A DNA stretch of 64,000 nt from Cystobasidiopsis lactophilus. Its lineage: Eukaryota > Basidiomycota > Agaricostilbomycetes > Agaricostilbales > Chionosphaeraceae. Below the pieces are notes generated by a model. That model was given only the letters and a program-made list of their open reading frames with translations, did no database searches and was not told the DNA's origin. Each line of letters begins with the position of its first letter. Position 1 is the stretch's first letter. The position numbers were made by a program, and so were the translations under genes. The stretch is from positions 806,001 through 870,000 of the forward strand of contig BCIO01000001.1 of assembly GCA_001599975.1 (NCBI GenBank), in the 5' to 3' direction. Positions 48,101 through 59,797 of the stretch are shown here, one piece after another.

Positions 48101-48439
48101 ATCTTGTCAGGCACCGCTAACCGCTTGAGGACGTGCAAGGTCTGGCCCGAGCTGGGAGGGATGGGCGAGGCGGAGCGGACCAAGTAGATGTGCGCATAGC
48201 CGCCTGTGGATTGCTTGGCCCATTGAGCTCTGCCTGGCCACCACTTGGCAGAAGCAGTTACCTTCTGACAGGAAGCGCTCGACGACGACCTTGTAGTCCC
48301 CAATCTTGACCCGAGCGCCGGCTGGCAAGGCTCCCTGGTGATTTGGATCTCAGTGCTTGGCTCAAGCAGGCAGGCCAGCAGCACTCACAGGCCGGGCTGG
48401 CGCAGGCGACGGGACGGCCACTGGAGGTCTGGCTGCCAT
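45141..48439 (-). CDS. ARK1: Ark1/Prk1-type (NAK family) endocytic protein kinase
   Basis: [17 protein letters not shown], then [20 protein letters not shown], the typical start of Numb-associated kinases. G-loop [18 protein letters not shown] lysine [33 protein letters not shown], then [34 protein letters not shown] and [35 protein letters not shown] and [18 protein letters not shown]. After the kinase domain comes a tail of about 600 residues rich in Pro and Ser with SH3-like Pro motifs ([12 protein letters not shown]). Yeast Ark1, Prk1 and Akl1 phosphorylate endocytic coat proteins such as Pan1 and Sla1 to disassemble actin patches. About seven introns. Divergent from VPS15 with a 127 bp gap. 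Confidence 0.9.
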
Positions 48440-48566
48440 TGCTGTTCGTCTCAGCAGCGGATCAGCGCAGCGCCGCACTTGGAGGCAGCGGAGCAACCTT
48501 GGACAGGTGCAGCCAGCGCCGCCGCTCGCTCCTGTCAAGTCAAAGTCGTGGGCCAATGCAGCTAGG
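48440..48566. promoter_or_regulatory. shared divergent promoter, ARK1 / VPS15
   Basis: Only 127 bp separate the two start codons. The stretch is GC-rich with no TATA box and contains CTCGCTCCTGTCAAG. Both leaders must overlap here or be very short, so the two genes are likely co-regulated. Confidence 0.6.
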
Positions 48567-51500
48567 ATGGGCCAGGTTCCGTCCACCACTTCCAACGCGG
48601 ACACGACGAGGAACGCAGTGGGCCAGCCGTTGTCCTTCCTAGGCGAGCTGGGGCCGGACCATGTCTACATCGCGGCGTGAGTCTGTTGTTCGCCTTCTTC
48701 CCCCCTGCTTAGTCCTTGGTCTGACCACACTTTCAGTATCGGGTCTGGTGCTACGAGGTGCTTTCGCGCCATCAAGGCCAAGTACCAGCGCAGAGATAAC
48801 CACGCCTCGCTCCTAGTCGTAAAGGTCTACCTCAAGCCGGACCCCATCATCTCCCTCAAGAGCTACAGCAAGAAGCTCAAAGGTGGGCTTGTAGTGTGCT
48901 ACAACATCAGCCTTGTCTGATTTCATGCGCGGTTGAAACCACAGCGGAAAGGGACGCATTGCAAGATGTGCCCAACTTGTTTCCTTACCAGCGCATCCTG
49001 GAGACCGAGCGGGCGGCCTACCTCATTCGCCAATGGCTGGCAAGTAGTTTGTACGACCGAATCAGGTGGGTTTGAGCGGCCACTTCAGCTCTGTCGTCCA
49101 CGTCAAGCTTGTCTTGAGCCCACTGTCACAGCACTCGGCCATTCCTGAGCTTGCTGGAGAAGAAATGGATTGCTTTCCAGCTCTTGTCAGCAGTCAGGAA
49201 CGCCAGGGTCATGCATGTGAGCTGACGCCTTTACTCGTCGGCATGGTGTGGAGGCTCAGGAAGACGAATCGCTCACAGATCAGTCACGGCGACATCAAAT
49301 CCGAGAACGTGCTCATCACTTCGTCACTCTGGATCTACTTGACCGACTTTGCGTCCTTCAAGCCGGTCTACCTGCCCTTGGACGACCCGTGGCAGTTCAA
49401 CTACTTCTTCGACTCGTCCGCCCGCCGCACCTGCTACCTCGCCCCGGAACGCTTCTACGCCCCCAACGCCAAGCCGGCCCAGGAGGAGCTCACCGAGGCC
49501 ATGGACATCTTTAGCGTCGGCTGCGTCTTGGCTGAGATGTTCTGCGATGGCGTCCCACCCTTCAGCTTGAGCCAGCTGTTCTCCTACCGCAAGGGAGAGT
49601 ACAAGGCAGAGCTCAACGCCTATCTGAAGCAGATTGAGGATCTCGGCATGATGGTGAGTTGGCGACCACCTTCATCTGGCAGGCCTCGATGTGAGACTTT
49701 TCTTGGACAACTCACAGAGCATGATTTCCGACATGGTTTCCTTGGATCCGTCATTACGCAAGACCGCCGCCGACCACTTGACCAGCCCGACCTTCCCTGG
49801 CTTCTTCTTCGAAATGCACGACTTCTTCTTCACGCTCAACGAAACGCCCTCCGACTCCCCATCTTTCGCTCTTCCCAACAAGCCCCAGCAACTAGGCGGG
49901 TCTCAACAGCAGCAGCAGCAGCCAAAGCTCGCGGGCGCTTTGAACCCGGCAGTGCTGGCAGATACAGCGCCGAGGTCGGAACCCATCATGCGGACGGACG
50001 CCGACGAGAAGATCGAGCGCTTGTCGGAAGGGTGGGAGCAGATCACAACGCACCTTTCGTCGGACGTCCAGCTGGACCGTACCGAGGACACGCTCGTGGT
50101 GGAGACCGTGAGTGACTTTCGGGAAGCCATACAACGATTGCGGCTTTGATGACATTTTCTTCACCACAGGCATACTTTCCTCTCAAGCTTGGCTCAATAC
50201 CGGGCTTTGACATTCAGATGCCGACGACACAAGCAGGGAAGCGACCTAAAGTTGACGGTGAGCAATGGCGGCAGGCCAATCAAGAACCTGTTCTGACGCG
50301 TCTTTCTCCGCTTCACAGACGGAGCTGCTCTGCTGCTTCTAAATCAAGTATCTTCGTGCGTGCGAAACTGTATTCGGCCTACTTCCATCCTTCAAGCGCT
50401 CGACATGATGCTCTACCTTTCTCTCTACCTCACGGACGTGACCATTCTCGACCGCGTCCTTCCTTACACTGTCTACATGCTTGCAGATGACTCGGCGGTC
50501 GTTCGAGCTGCAGCGTGTCGATCCCTGACCCAAATGGTGGGTGCTGCCTCTCTAAGCCTTCGCCACTAGGCTCAAAGGGGAGGGCCATTCGCAGCTGATA
50601 CTCGTCGAATTCGTCACGCCGTTCAACGCCTCGATTTTCAACGACTACATCCTGCCGAACATCAAGCCGCTGAGCGTCGACCCGGACGACTTGGTGCGCG
50701 TGGCGTTCGCACATTGCGTTGTGCCGCTTGCCGAGTGTGGCGCTCGGTTCATTTCGATGGCCGGGTGGTTGCGTGACCATTCAAAGGGGAAGAAAGACCA
50801 AGACGAGCTGGACGATAATGACGAGGTGGGTGTGCTTCCTGATTCAGAAGATAGTTCTAACGGTGCCATGCCATCTCGACAGGGCAACTACGACACCAAG
50901 ATGGCCGAGCTTCATGAATCTATCATTGCGCTCGTGGTCCAGCTACTGCTTGCTGACCCTTCCTCCTCGGTTCGGAGAGCACTGGTCATGAACGTGGCTG
51001 CGCTCTGCATCTTCTTCGGCCGGGACACGGCTGCCGACGTCCTTCTCAGCCACATGATCACCTTCCTAAACGATAAAGACTGGCTACTGCGGGCAGCGTT
51101 CTTTGAGAGCGCTGTCGACATCGCCAGCTGCGTTGGCGGCCAAAGCGTCGACGACTACATCCTGCCCCTCATGATGCAGGCCATTTCTGGTCAGTTGCAA
51201 GCCTTTGGGTTATAGGCGCTTCAGACACAGCTACTGACATGACGTATGGACAGACTCGGAGGAGAGCGTGGTTGCGCGAGTGCTCTCGTCTCTAACAGCG
51301 CTGTGCGAGCTCGGCTTGGTCCAAAAACGATCGCTATGGGACCTTCTCGATGCGACTTTTGGGTTTGTCTGCCACCCCAACCTTTGGATCCGGCAAAGCG
51401 CAGCAGCGTTCATCGCTTCGACCGCCAAAGGGCTCACGCCGACTGAGCTCTGGTGCATCCTCTATCCGCCGTTGAGGCGCCTGTTAAAGTCAGATGTGCT

Positions 51501-54290
51501 TCACGTCACAGAAGTAGAAATCTTGACTGCAGCTTCGCGACCGGTCAGTTCCGTCCGCGTCCTTCCCCGAACGAACTCTGAAGGAACGTCGACCGCAGCT
51601 GCCACGTAATGTCTTTGAAGCAGCCGTTTCATGGGCTTCAAGGGCGGGGACCAAGTCGACCTTCTGGCACCCTTCTACAGCCCACGCGCGCATGCAGGGC
51701 CACGGCTTGCTGCCAGCTTCAATGCAAAAGTCGAAAGATCAAGAGCGCCATCTCTCGGAAGAGTATGTCCCGCTTTCGCTAGACACCCTCCACAACTCAA
51801 TTTGTGGCTACTTCAGTGACACGGCGCAGCTCGATCGCTTAAGGCAGCTCGGCTTGACCACAGAAGACGAGATCAAGCTCGAAGCCTTACGAGAGCATAT
51901 TGTTCGGCTGGCAACTTCTCGCCAGACAGCTGCCGCTCGTGATACGCCCTCCAGTAGCGGTCTACTAAGCGGCAATATCGTTTTGCAGAACCACGGTGTG
52001 ACGCCACAGACCATCTTCTTCAACGGGAATCAGCAGTCAAACATCAATCCAGACTTGTTGTCGCCACGGCAAGTGTCCCTAGCCAAAGCAGCAGACGGAC
52101 TTGACTCTCGGCGGATGTCCATCGACACCAACGCGTCCAGAGCTGGAAGCCCGGCGCTGGGCGTGGCGCACCGCAACTTCTCTGACAGCTCCGCGGTCGA
52201 TGACCTTCGTCGGCGATTGGCCCTTTCTGCTGGAGCTTCGAGCTCATCGGTCTCTGCTCTGGGGCACGACTCTCCTTTCAATCCGCGGGCGTCTGTCCCG
52301 CCATCAGATTTGCCTTCGCCCATCCATGAAGGGGAATTCGCCTTCGCCAAGCAACCGTCACCAGCTTCTCTCGAGCTGCCAGCCGCCAAGGTCAGAAGCC
52401 GGGTCGACAGCAAGGGCATCAGCCTCACTCGTCCCTCTCCGGCATTGGGCGAAAACACGACACCTGTCCTCGGGCAAATCAATGTGGAGGCCCGATACAA
52501 ACCCGATGATGACGCTGCATCAGGCTTCTCGACACCTTCGATGCGCCCTGGAACAGTCAGTGGAACAACAGGACTGGCGAATCGTTTCTCGACAACTTAT
52601 GGTGGGCTTAGCCTCCGATAGATCGCGGCCACACTAATTGACCTTCCACATTTGCAGAGGGCGCGGATCCCGTCATTCGGCAGCTCATTGAGCGGACATA
52701 TTTGGACACGCAGAAGGATCTGCCCTCTGAGTTTGGGCCCTTCGTGGCGGATGGTGTGCCCAAGCGACGGGCAGTCCGAACTGCACACTCGACTCGGGAG
52801 CGGTCGACAACCGGCCGACCAGAAGGCGTTCTCATCTCTCACCTGACTGAACACACAGCCGCTATCGTCGACATCTGCGTTTCTCCGGACTCCGTCTTCT
52901 TTGCCACCGCGTCGGAAGATGGCACCGTTCGGATTTGGGACTCGATGCGTTTGGAGAAGAACGTCACGGCCCGGTCAAGGCAGACGATCAATGTTGGCGA
53001 CCCAATTACCGCCATTTGTCCGATACGGCACACGCACTGCATCGCTTGCGCCTCGGCCTCCGGTAAAGTGCAAGTCTACCGGGTCGACGTCAACCTGGCT
53101 GGCTCGCTGCCCAAATATGGCAAGCAGACGCTCATTCGGCAGTACGCTTTTGAAGAAAAGGATGTTCACGTCACAGCCATGCTGCATTTTGACCACGGTG
53201 GGTGTTTTCCTCGACTTTGACGAGAGTGTGGAGAACTCAGACCAAGCCAGAATCTAAATCACATCTGGCTTGCGCCACCTCCGCCTCCACTGTTCTCCTA
53301 TTCGATATTAAGACTATGCAGATCGTCTCCGAATTTACCTCTGGCCAACAGCTCGGCCCCTTCACCAGCATTTGCATCGACCCCAAGAGCCTGTGGATCT
53401 CAGTTGGCACGGCGTACGGCTACCTCTTGGTGTTCGACTTGCGCTTCGGTCTTCCGGTGCGGACGATAGACCTCAATCACTCCGCAGAGTCTGGGGCACG
53501 CCGAAGAATCAACAAGATCAGCGTGCACCCATCAAAGGGCAAAGGGCGATGGCTGATGGTTGCTGCGGAAGCTCTAAATAGCAACCAAGCGGCGCTTGAA
53601 GTGTGGGACATTAGTACTGGCCAGCTGGTGGAGCAGTACAGGCTTCAAGAGTATGTCAAGGGCGCCCATTCTCGCGTCTCTTCGGCCTCCTTTCTGGCCG
53701 ACCTGTCCGTCTCGCAATCACCGCTTTCCAGCAGTGAGACCACGGCAGCTGGCGCCATCGACCAACTCGTTCACCACGCTCCGCGCGCCTCGCCAGTGGA
53801 CACCACGCATGACTCGCTCTCCACTCGTGCAGCCGAGGCCATCGGCACCTTCACCCTAGGAGTTGATTTTGCCTCCAACGAGCGGCGGTTCGCCTCGCAG
53901 CCCAACCCCTCCTCCGCCACCTTTTCTTCCGGCGAGCTGGTCTCGTACCCCGACGACCGCTCAGCGTTCCTCCTTACTGGCGGTCAAGACCTCAAGATCC
54001 GCTTCTGGGACCTGAACAACATCGAAAAGAGCCTGATCGTCTCAACGCCGGACGAGTTCAAGTCCGCAAGCTACTCGACAGCGCCCAGAACAGCTGGACA
54101 GCCTGTCCAGCACATCGAGCGCCTCACCACACAGGAGAACTCACGCCATCGATCCACCTTGATTGCAACCTACCAGCAATCTCTCTTGAAGGCGCACCAG
54201 GACGCCATCACAGCACTCGCCGTGCTCCAGCTGCCTTACAAATGCATCGTCACTGGCGACCGCCGAGGCATCGTGAAGATCAACGACTGA
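48567..54290 (+). CDS. VPS15: VPS15 / PIK3R4, regulatory kinase of the Vps34 PI3-kinase
   Basis: Membrane-anchored scaffold that activates Vps34 for endosomal sorting and autophagy. MGQVPST is an N-myristoylation start. The kinase-like domain has IGSGATRCFRAIKAKYQ, LLVVKVYLK, ISHGDIKSENVLITSSLWIY and LTDFASFKP (DFA in place of DFG, usual in Vps15), then NYFFDSSARRTCYLAPERFY and MDIFSVGCVLAEMF. A HEAT-repeat middle follows (LILVEFVTPFNASIFNDYIL, SSVRRALVMNVAALCIFFGR, WIRQSAAAFIASTAKG). A WD40 C-terminus has LTEHTAAIVDICVSPDSVFF, TASEDGTVRIWDS, VWDISTGQLVEQY, LLTGGQDLKIRFWDL and CIVTGDRRGIVKIND at the end. A Gln run (SQQQQQQPK) and Ser-rich inserts sit in linkers. About a dozen introns. ORC5 follows after 145 bp on the same strand. 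Confidence 0.96.
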
Positions 54291-54435
54291 ACGATTGTAC
54301 TACTAGCTCTGCATTAGACCTGTGCCCATGCATGCATCGGTTCCACATTTTGCCCTCGCCGCTCCCAGTTTGCTGCGCGCTCAGCCAGCCAGAGCAGGTT
54401 GTCCTTCAAGGGCCATTTGCTTTTCATTTCTCATT

Positions 54436-56334
54436 ATGCCCTATGTGTCTCAGCTTCCGGTTGAGCAGCTCCATGCGCTGCTGCCGTCACTGCAGGCCAC
54501 CATCGACAAGCTGAAGGCCAGCCTGCTCACCTACCCCCCGCGCCAGTTTTACATTCACGCGCCATTCTCGCTCTCTATCACCTCTTTGGTACTCCAGAGC
54601 TTGCTCGAGCCATCCAAAGGCTCGATTTTGCCCGCGTCTGTCTTGGTCGACTGTCAAATGGCGACCACGCCAAAAGTGCTTTACGACCACATTTTGAACG
54701 GCTTGGCCGGTTGGGAGCCGGAATATGTGCCATCTCTTGAAGGGTGTCCAAATTGGGATGGGAGGACCGAAGGGTTTGAGATTGAGCAGCTGGAAAGCGG
54801 GAGGCAAAGGATCAAATGGAGCACGTCCGAACCTGCTCCGCTGTCTTCGACCAAAGGCGCCCTGTCCGGACACGCCGACGACACGCTGTCAAATTTCATC
54901 GAGTCTATTGGCCGTCTTTACGAGCTGGAAGAGGTCATCGACCAGCCGCGGCCAAAATTCGTCGTCTTCCTTAACGCAGACCGGCTCCTGGGCTTGTCAC
55001 ACAGCTCGACAGCCGTGTTGGTCGGCGATATGATAGAGCAAAACACCAGTGACGGCTCTTTCTTGGCGTCTCTAAGTCGACTGGGCGAGCTTGTGAGTTA
55101 CTGCCCGCGTGCCTCATCCCCGATTGTCTGAAGCGGTCGCCTGCAGACCGACAAACCGGTTGTGCCTATCTTTGTTTCTGAACTAGAACCTTATCAGTAT
55201 CAGCCTCCAATGGCGCGAGCTATAGTTCCAGCCGAGGATGAGCGCTTCTTTTTTCCAAACATTGGCAAAGACGGTGGGTTTTCGCTTCGCATTTTCGTTA
55301 CAGGTGACACTCTAATAATCCGCACGCAGACATTTGCAAGCTCTTGACCTATTTTCGCAAGCAAGATCAGGCCCAGCTGGACGACGCAGAAAACCGGGTC
55401 CCCAACTACTTGTTCAACACCTTCGTGGGCCTCATCTGCGACTCTTTCCTGCTCCACCTGCCTACATCGGATGCTTTCGAAGAGATCGAAAGGCTTTGCT
55501 CTGGTCATTTGTGGACAAAGTGGCAGGATTGGTACTTTGATGGCGAGAGTACGCGTTTCCCTTCCCGCGCGGCGAGGATGACGGCGCTGACGATGTACGC
55601 CAGGGGATCCCGGAAAGCTGGGAAGTCTCCTCAAAGGCTACACCAAACGGGAGATTGAGCACCTTGGCGAGCTCAACTTCGTGGCGGACGATCCGGAGGA
55701 TGAGCCGTCCACCACCCGGCAAGACATGGACGACCTCAACCTCAGCGTTGTGGCCTCTTGGCTGTTGGTGGCATCTTTTTTGGCTTCCTATAATCCTCAG
55801 CGGACGGACGTGAGGATGTTTGCCATGGGCGCCGAAGAGAGCTTGGGGTCATCGCCGACCAAAGGCAAGAAGCGGAAGCCGGCCGCCATCTCGAAGAGGG
55901 TCCGTTCTCATGTTCTCATCTTCCAGATTACTTGTGTTTGGGTTCTAACAGATGTGGGCTTCGATGAACAGAGGAAAGGCGACGCTCAACGCTTGACGGG
56001 CCCCAAGGGCTTTCCTCTGGAGCGGATGCTGGCCATTTACGAATGCATCTTACCCGAAGAGCACCAGCATTGGCTTTTGACTGACGATGGCTTACAAGAA
56101 GTGCGTCTCCTTCATTGTGTCCGGCTCCTATTTGGTGCTCAGAACGGGTCGCAGGTCGCCACCTTGCTCTCGCTTCGGCTCATCGTTCGAACCTCGAAAG
56201 GCAGCAGCGACACCTCGTTCGAGCATCTCAACGGCATCAAGCTCAAGGTCAATGTGGAATGGCCGGTTATTGAGAAGCTGGGCAACAAGCTGGGCTTCAA
56301 GGTTGCCGAGAGGCTGTGGGACACCGAGAGTTGA
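54436..56334 (+). CDS. ORC5: origin recognition complex subunit 5
   Basis: Subunit of the complex that marks replication origins and loads Cdc6 and Mcm2-7. MPYVSQLPVEQLHALLPSLQ starts at 54436. The Walker A position reads FYIHAPFSLSITSLVLQSLL without GKT/S, and the Walker B position reads KFVVFLNADRLLGL. The middle has LFNTFVGLICDSFLLHLPTS and SLLKGYTKREIEHLGELNFV. The ORC5_C domain is diagnostic: LNLSVVASWLLVASFLASYN followed by PQRTDVRMF, a Lys/Arg patch (KGKKRKPAAISKR), then GPKGFPLERMLAIYECILPE and QVATLLSLRLIVRTS. About five introns. It converges on the zinc-finger gene with 63 bp between stops. Confidence 0.92.
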
Positions 56335-56397
56335 GCACATCGCTCTAGATGCGAAAAGTACAGTGTAATAATGCATGTAAGGGGCCCTTGCGAGATT

Positions 56398-57417
56398 TCA
56401 AGCGACTCTCGGCTTCGTGCTCTTGCTATCCATTCCCGGGCCAGCTTTCCGTTTCTTCCGAAAGAGCGCATTGGGGACCATGGGTGCATCGACCTTTGGT
56501 GGCGCTGGAGATTCCGACTTGACTGGGACGGGCTCTGGTTGGGGCGGCGCTACTGCCTCGGGCGTGGGAGGTTCAGGCTGCGAGGCAGGGATGGGTGGTG
56601 ACTCCAACTCTTGCTTGACCTCTGGCTCTTCTGGAATCGCACTGGTTGGCTCATCTCTTGGTGCCCTGACTCCTCCCATGGCCAGCTTGAACCCTTGGAT
56701 CGGCTGGCTTTGCACATCCGGGTTCTCGCTCTTGATCCTCGCAGCCGCCTCCTCCTCCTCCGTCTTGGGGCCCTTCTTAGGCTTGAGCTTGATGTGAAAG
56801 GCGCCGGGGTCGTACAAGTCGTCCAGCGCGGCCGCCCGGCGCTCTTTGGCAAACGTCTTGGAGCTGGCCGGGGCGTCGTCTGGGTGCGGCTCCCGCTCTG
56901 CGTCGAGCGTGTGGGCGGAGGTGGAGGGCCTGGGCTGTTGCTTGACGGCCTGCCAAGCGCCGACTTGGCCTTCCACGGCCTCCTGCTGCGCCTGGGCGAT
57001 GGCCGCCATCTCCTCCTCCGTGACCAAGCCCAGCGAGACGGCGTCCGAGTAGTTGGAGAAGGCGCTGCCGCCCGTTGGCCCTCGAGTGGCCTTCCTGCTG
57101 GTCGATGTGGACGCAACAGCAGAGGTGTCGCCCACGGCCTGCGAGCACCAGAGCGAAACAATAAGCTGCCTTCCTTTTGGGCCATCGTCAAAGTGAGCGG
57201 CGCTTACCGCGTTGATCTGGGCCATGATGGCCTCTTCATCCGCCTTGTCCCGCTTGCTCTTCTCGCCTTGCTTGTACAGGTTGCGCACATAGCGGTCCAC
57301 GTTGCCCTTGTGCTTCAGGCCGCCCTCATGATGCGCCCGCGACGGCTTGTCGTCCGCGATGTAGATCTGGCAGTAGCTGCAGAAGTAGCGCGGCGTCGAC
57401 TTCCAGTACTCAGACAT
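56398..57417 (-). CDS. WBP4/FBP21-type U1-like zinc-finger splicing protein
   Basis: MSEYWKSTPRYFCSYCQIYI followed by DDKPSRAHHEGGLKHKGNVD is a U1C/matrin-type C2H2 finger (C-x2-C ... H-x5-H). It is typical of WBP4, a spliceosomal B-complex protein, as is the following KYVRNLYK-like RYVRNLYKQGEKSKRDKADE. A 69 nt intron follows DEEAIMAQINA; it is a multiple of three with no stop, so a retained form stays in frame. Downstream are KERRAAALDDLYDPGAFHIK and a Pro/Glu-rich low-complexity region, ending RKKRKAGPGMDSKSTKPRVA with a basic NLS. No WW domain is seen, unlike animal WBP4. Function in pre-mRNA splicing is inferred from the finger and tail. Confidence 0.8.
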   Translation of the reverse strand: MSEYWKSTPRYFCSYCQIYIADDKPSRAHHEGGLKHKGNVDRYVRNLYKQGEKSKRDKADEEAIMAQINAVSAAHFDDGPKGRQLIVSLWCSQAVGDTSAVASTSTSRKATRGPTGGSAFSNYSDAVSLGLVTEEEMAAIAQAQQEAVEGQVGAWQAVKQQPRPSTSAHTLDAEREPHPDDAPASSKTFAKERRAAALDDLYDPGAFHIKLKPKKGPKTEEEEAAARIKSENPDVQSQPIQGFKLAMGGVRAPRDEPTSAIPEEPEVKQELESPPIPASQPEPPTPEAVAPPQPEPVPVKSESPAPPKVDAPMVPNALFRKKRKAGPGMDSKSTKPRVA

Positions 57418-57569
57418 GGCGAGAGCTACTTTTGGGGAGGGCAAGTCGGGTGGGTTGGGAGCAAGCTTGGGCAAAGCCTGGAAGATTTTGAGCGGGCAGG
57501 TGGCAAATTGGGCTTATGGTCGATGCACGACTTGATGGAATTGCATACTCTCAGCGATCACGCCTTGTC

Positions 57570-58416
57570 TCAACTATGGTGTGGACGAGATACGACCTGT
57601 AGTTCGTGCCCACCGCCAACTTGCTGAATGTGGCGTAGTTGTGCAGCGGCAGCCGCCTTCTCCTGCCTCTTCTGTTCGCGTAGATGCTGGGCCTCCTTCT
57701 CCTCAGGTGCTTGAGGGAAAAGATTTTGGAACCATTCTAATGCCTCTTCCTTGCGCTGGGAAGTCCGGTCCACTGTTTCGATTTGCCACCAATGCACGCC
57801 ATTGTCCATACCAGATTCATGCTTCTGCTTTGTCTTCTCGAGAAACTCGCCAATAAGTTGGATAGCCAGTGCGTTGTTCGAATGGAGGCTGATCTTCTGT
57901 TCGTGGTCTAGACTCCAGTACGTCGCGACGAGGCTGTCCACTTGCCCCAGAAACTGAGACGCAACACGAGCGTCGAGTCCAGTGAGACGGGGTCCGGTCG
58001 AAAGAAAGGTGACATGTTCAATGGCATGCCTGTGTTCACGGCCGCCCATTGCTGGAAGGCGGCGGACCAAGGCAAAGCCGACGACACAAGCGTCGTGAAG
58101 TGACGCATGATAGATGAGGAAGGCTGCAAAGTACTGTGGCAGAACTCTAATGGAAGGTAGGTTGCTGTTCTTAGAGAAAAATGGATGGATGGCCGGCGTT
58201 TTCTGGCCTTCAGTCCGCCAGTTGTCGAGCTCGTCGGGCCATGAATGCGTTGAGCACGCAACCAACGTGTTAACGAGGTCGAGCGTAAGCTTTTCCTGCT
58301 CTGTACCAAAAGCCGACATGCTCGCATAGAAGTCAAACTGCCCAGGTCTTCAGCGGAGACAACGAGGAAGCGAGGCGACAACCAACCTCGTACGACCGAA
58401 CAGTGGGGACCTGCAT
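57570..58416 (-). CDS. orphan protein, tandem paralogue 1
   Basis: MQVPTV at 58416 is joined across a short intron to RPGQFDFYASMSAFGTEQEK. The core reads YFAAFLIYHASLHDACVVGF, then ALVRRLPAMGG and AIEHVTFLSTG. Further on are ASQFLGQVDSLVATYWSLDH, LAIQLIGEFLEKTKQKHESG, NGVHWWQIETVDRTSQRKEE and a Glu/Gln/Lys-rich coiled-coil end. It aligns along its whole length with the gene at 58995-59797. No domain family is recognised, and no signal peptide or TM helix is present. An alternative start is ATG 58319 (MSAFGTE). Confidence 0.7.
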
Positions 58417-58994
58417 TCGTAGACTACCTTGACAGAAGTGGCTCGGCCGTCACGGAAAGAGAATAAGACGTCTCTCCAGAAGGTGTACAGCCAAGGGTTT
58501 CAGAATTTGTCAAGGCACCTCGGCACGCAGGCTCAAGAGAATTCAGTAGCGGGGACGAAAAGGTCAGGAAGACGGGCTCGGAGACAACTTATTCTCACTC
58601 CAATGAAGCAGAGCAGGCAAGCCACGCGAAAGACGGAGACTTAGGACGTTGCAGACCAGGACCAAGAAGCCAAGAAGACCGATTCGCATCTTTCAATTGA
58701 AGTCGAACCGGCGACAACACCCGCCCTTCACAGGCTCAGCGTTAGGTAGCACCCTCAGCAAGCATTATAGAAGGGGACAAGATAAGAGACAACTCCAACT
58801 AGGAACAAGAGGAAGGAAGGGCAAGCTGCCAGTGTCGCGATGACCTACCGGGGCAGTTGGCCACTGGTGGCAAACCGAGCTTATGGGTCGTAACTCCTCA
58901 ACGTATGGGATAAACGCATGAAATTGTCAAACTATCGAATGATGGGTCGTCAGGCCACCTGGGCTTTGCGCGCCAGAGCTTCTGGACCTGAGCC
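58417..58994. other. spacer between tandem paralogues
   Basis: 578 bp, purine-rich on plus, with no coding evidence. It holds the promoter of paralogue 1 and the 3' flank of paralogue 2. Confidence 0.6.
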
Positions 58995-59797
58995 TCAAGC
59001 AGTCGTATCCATCATATCGGCTTTGGAAGAAAAGATCTTCTCGAAGGCCTCTAAATTCCCCTGCTGCTCCCGTCTCCTCTTCTCCTCTCTGGCCGCGTGA
59101 TGATTGACCGTCCACTGGTGGCAGACGAGACCTGAAGGTGACAAATGAGTGGCGCCACTTCCGAAGACTTTCGTGAGAAAGGCAACGGCGAGTGGGGTTT
59201 CGGACAGTAATTCGACAGGAATCTGCCCATCTTCTGCCCAGTATGATGAGATGAGGCTCTCGACTGTCTCGACAAACTTTACAGCGGCGACGACTTCATC
59301 CTGATTGACTGGACGAGCGATAGCAGTTGCTTCCTTGCCATTCGTAAGATACTGGGGATGCGTTAGGAAGGCAACGTGCTCGATCCTGTGCGAGGGCCGG
59401 CTTGGCTGGCCGGGGATGCCATGGCGGCGAGCCAGCGCAAAGCCCACCACGTCAGATGCGTAGGTTAGGAAGGCGACCAAGTAATGAGTCATTCCTTTAT
59501 CCAAAGACGTGCTTTCTTTCTCGACAATGTTGCGGACGTCCTTGCGCGGCTTGTCGGACCCGACCGGCTTCTTCAAGCCTCCGCTCGATTCGACGATCCA
59601 TTTCTTCCTCTCGGCAGCGAGACTGACTGTCTTTCCTCCCCCAAGCTCTTGGACAAGTTCTGCAGCTAGCTGAAACTCAGCTGCGGAGCAGTCGCCATGC
59701 GTAACGCCGTGCCAGACCAACTACACCTCTCTTCAACTGCATACATGGCGGCAAGAGGTATCTAACGTACTTCAAATTCGTTTCCAGGTCTAGCCAT
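58995..59797 (-). CDS. orphan protein, tandem paralogue 2
   Basis: MARPGNEFE at 59797, a short intron with donor GTACGT, then LVWHGVTHGDCSAAEFQLAA. The core shared with paralogue 1 reads MTHYLVAFLTYASDVVGFAL, ARRHGIPGQP, RIEHVAFLTHPQYLTNG, then AAVKFVETVESLISSYWAED, LAVAFLTKVFGSG, LVCHQWTVNHHAAREEKRRR and a short end. The shared landmarks are RPGxxF, Y..AFL.Y, VVGFAL.RR, IEHV.FL, V.S....YW and the W-T-V/W-Q-I segment. About 240-250 residues. The pair arose by tandem duplication, with only moderate identity left. Function unknown. Confidence 0.75.
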
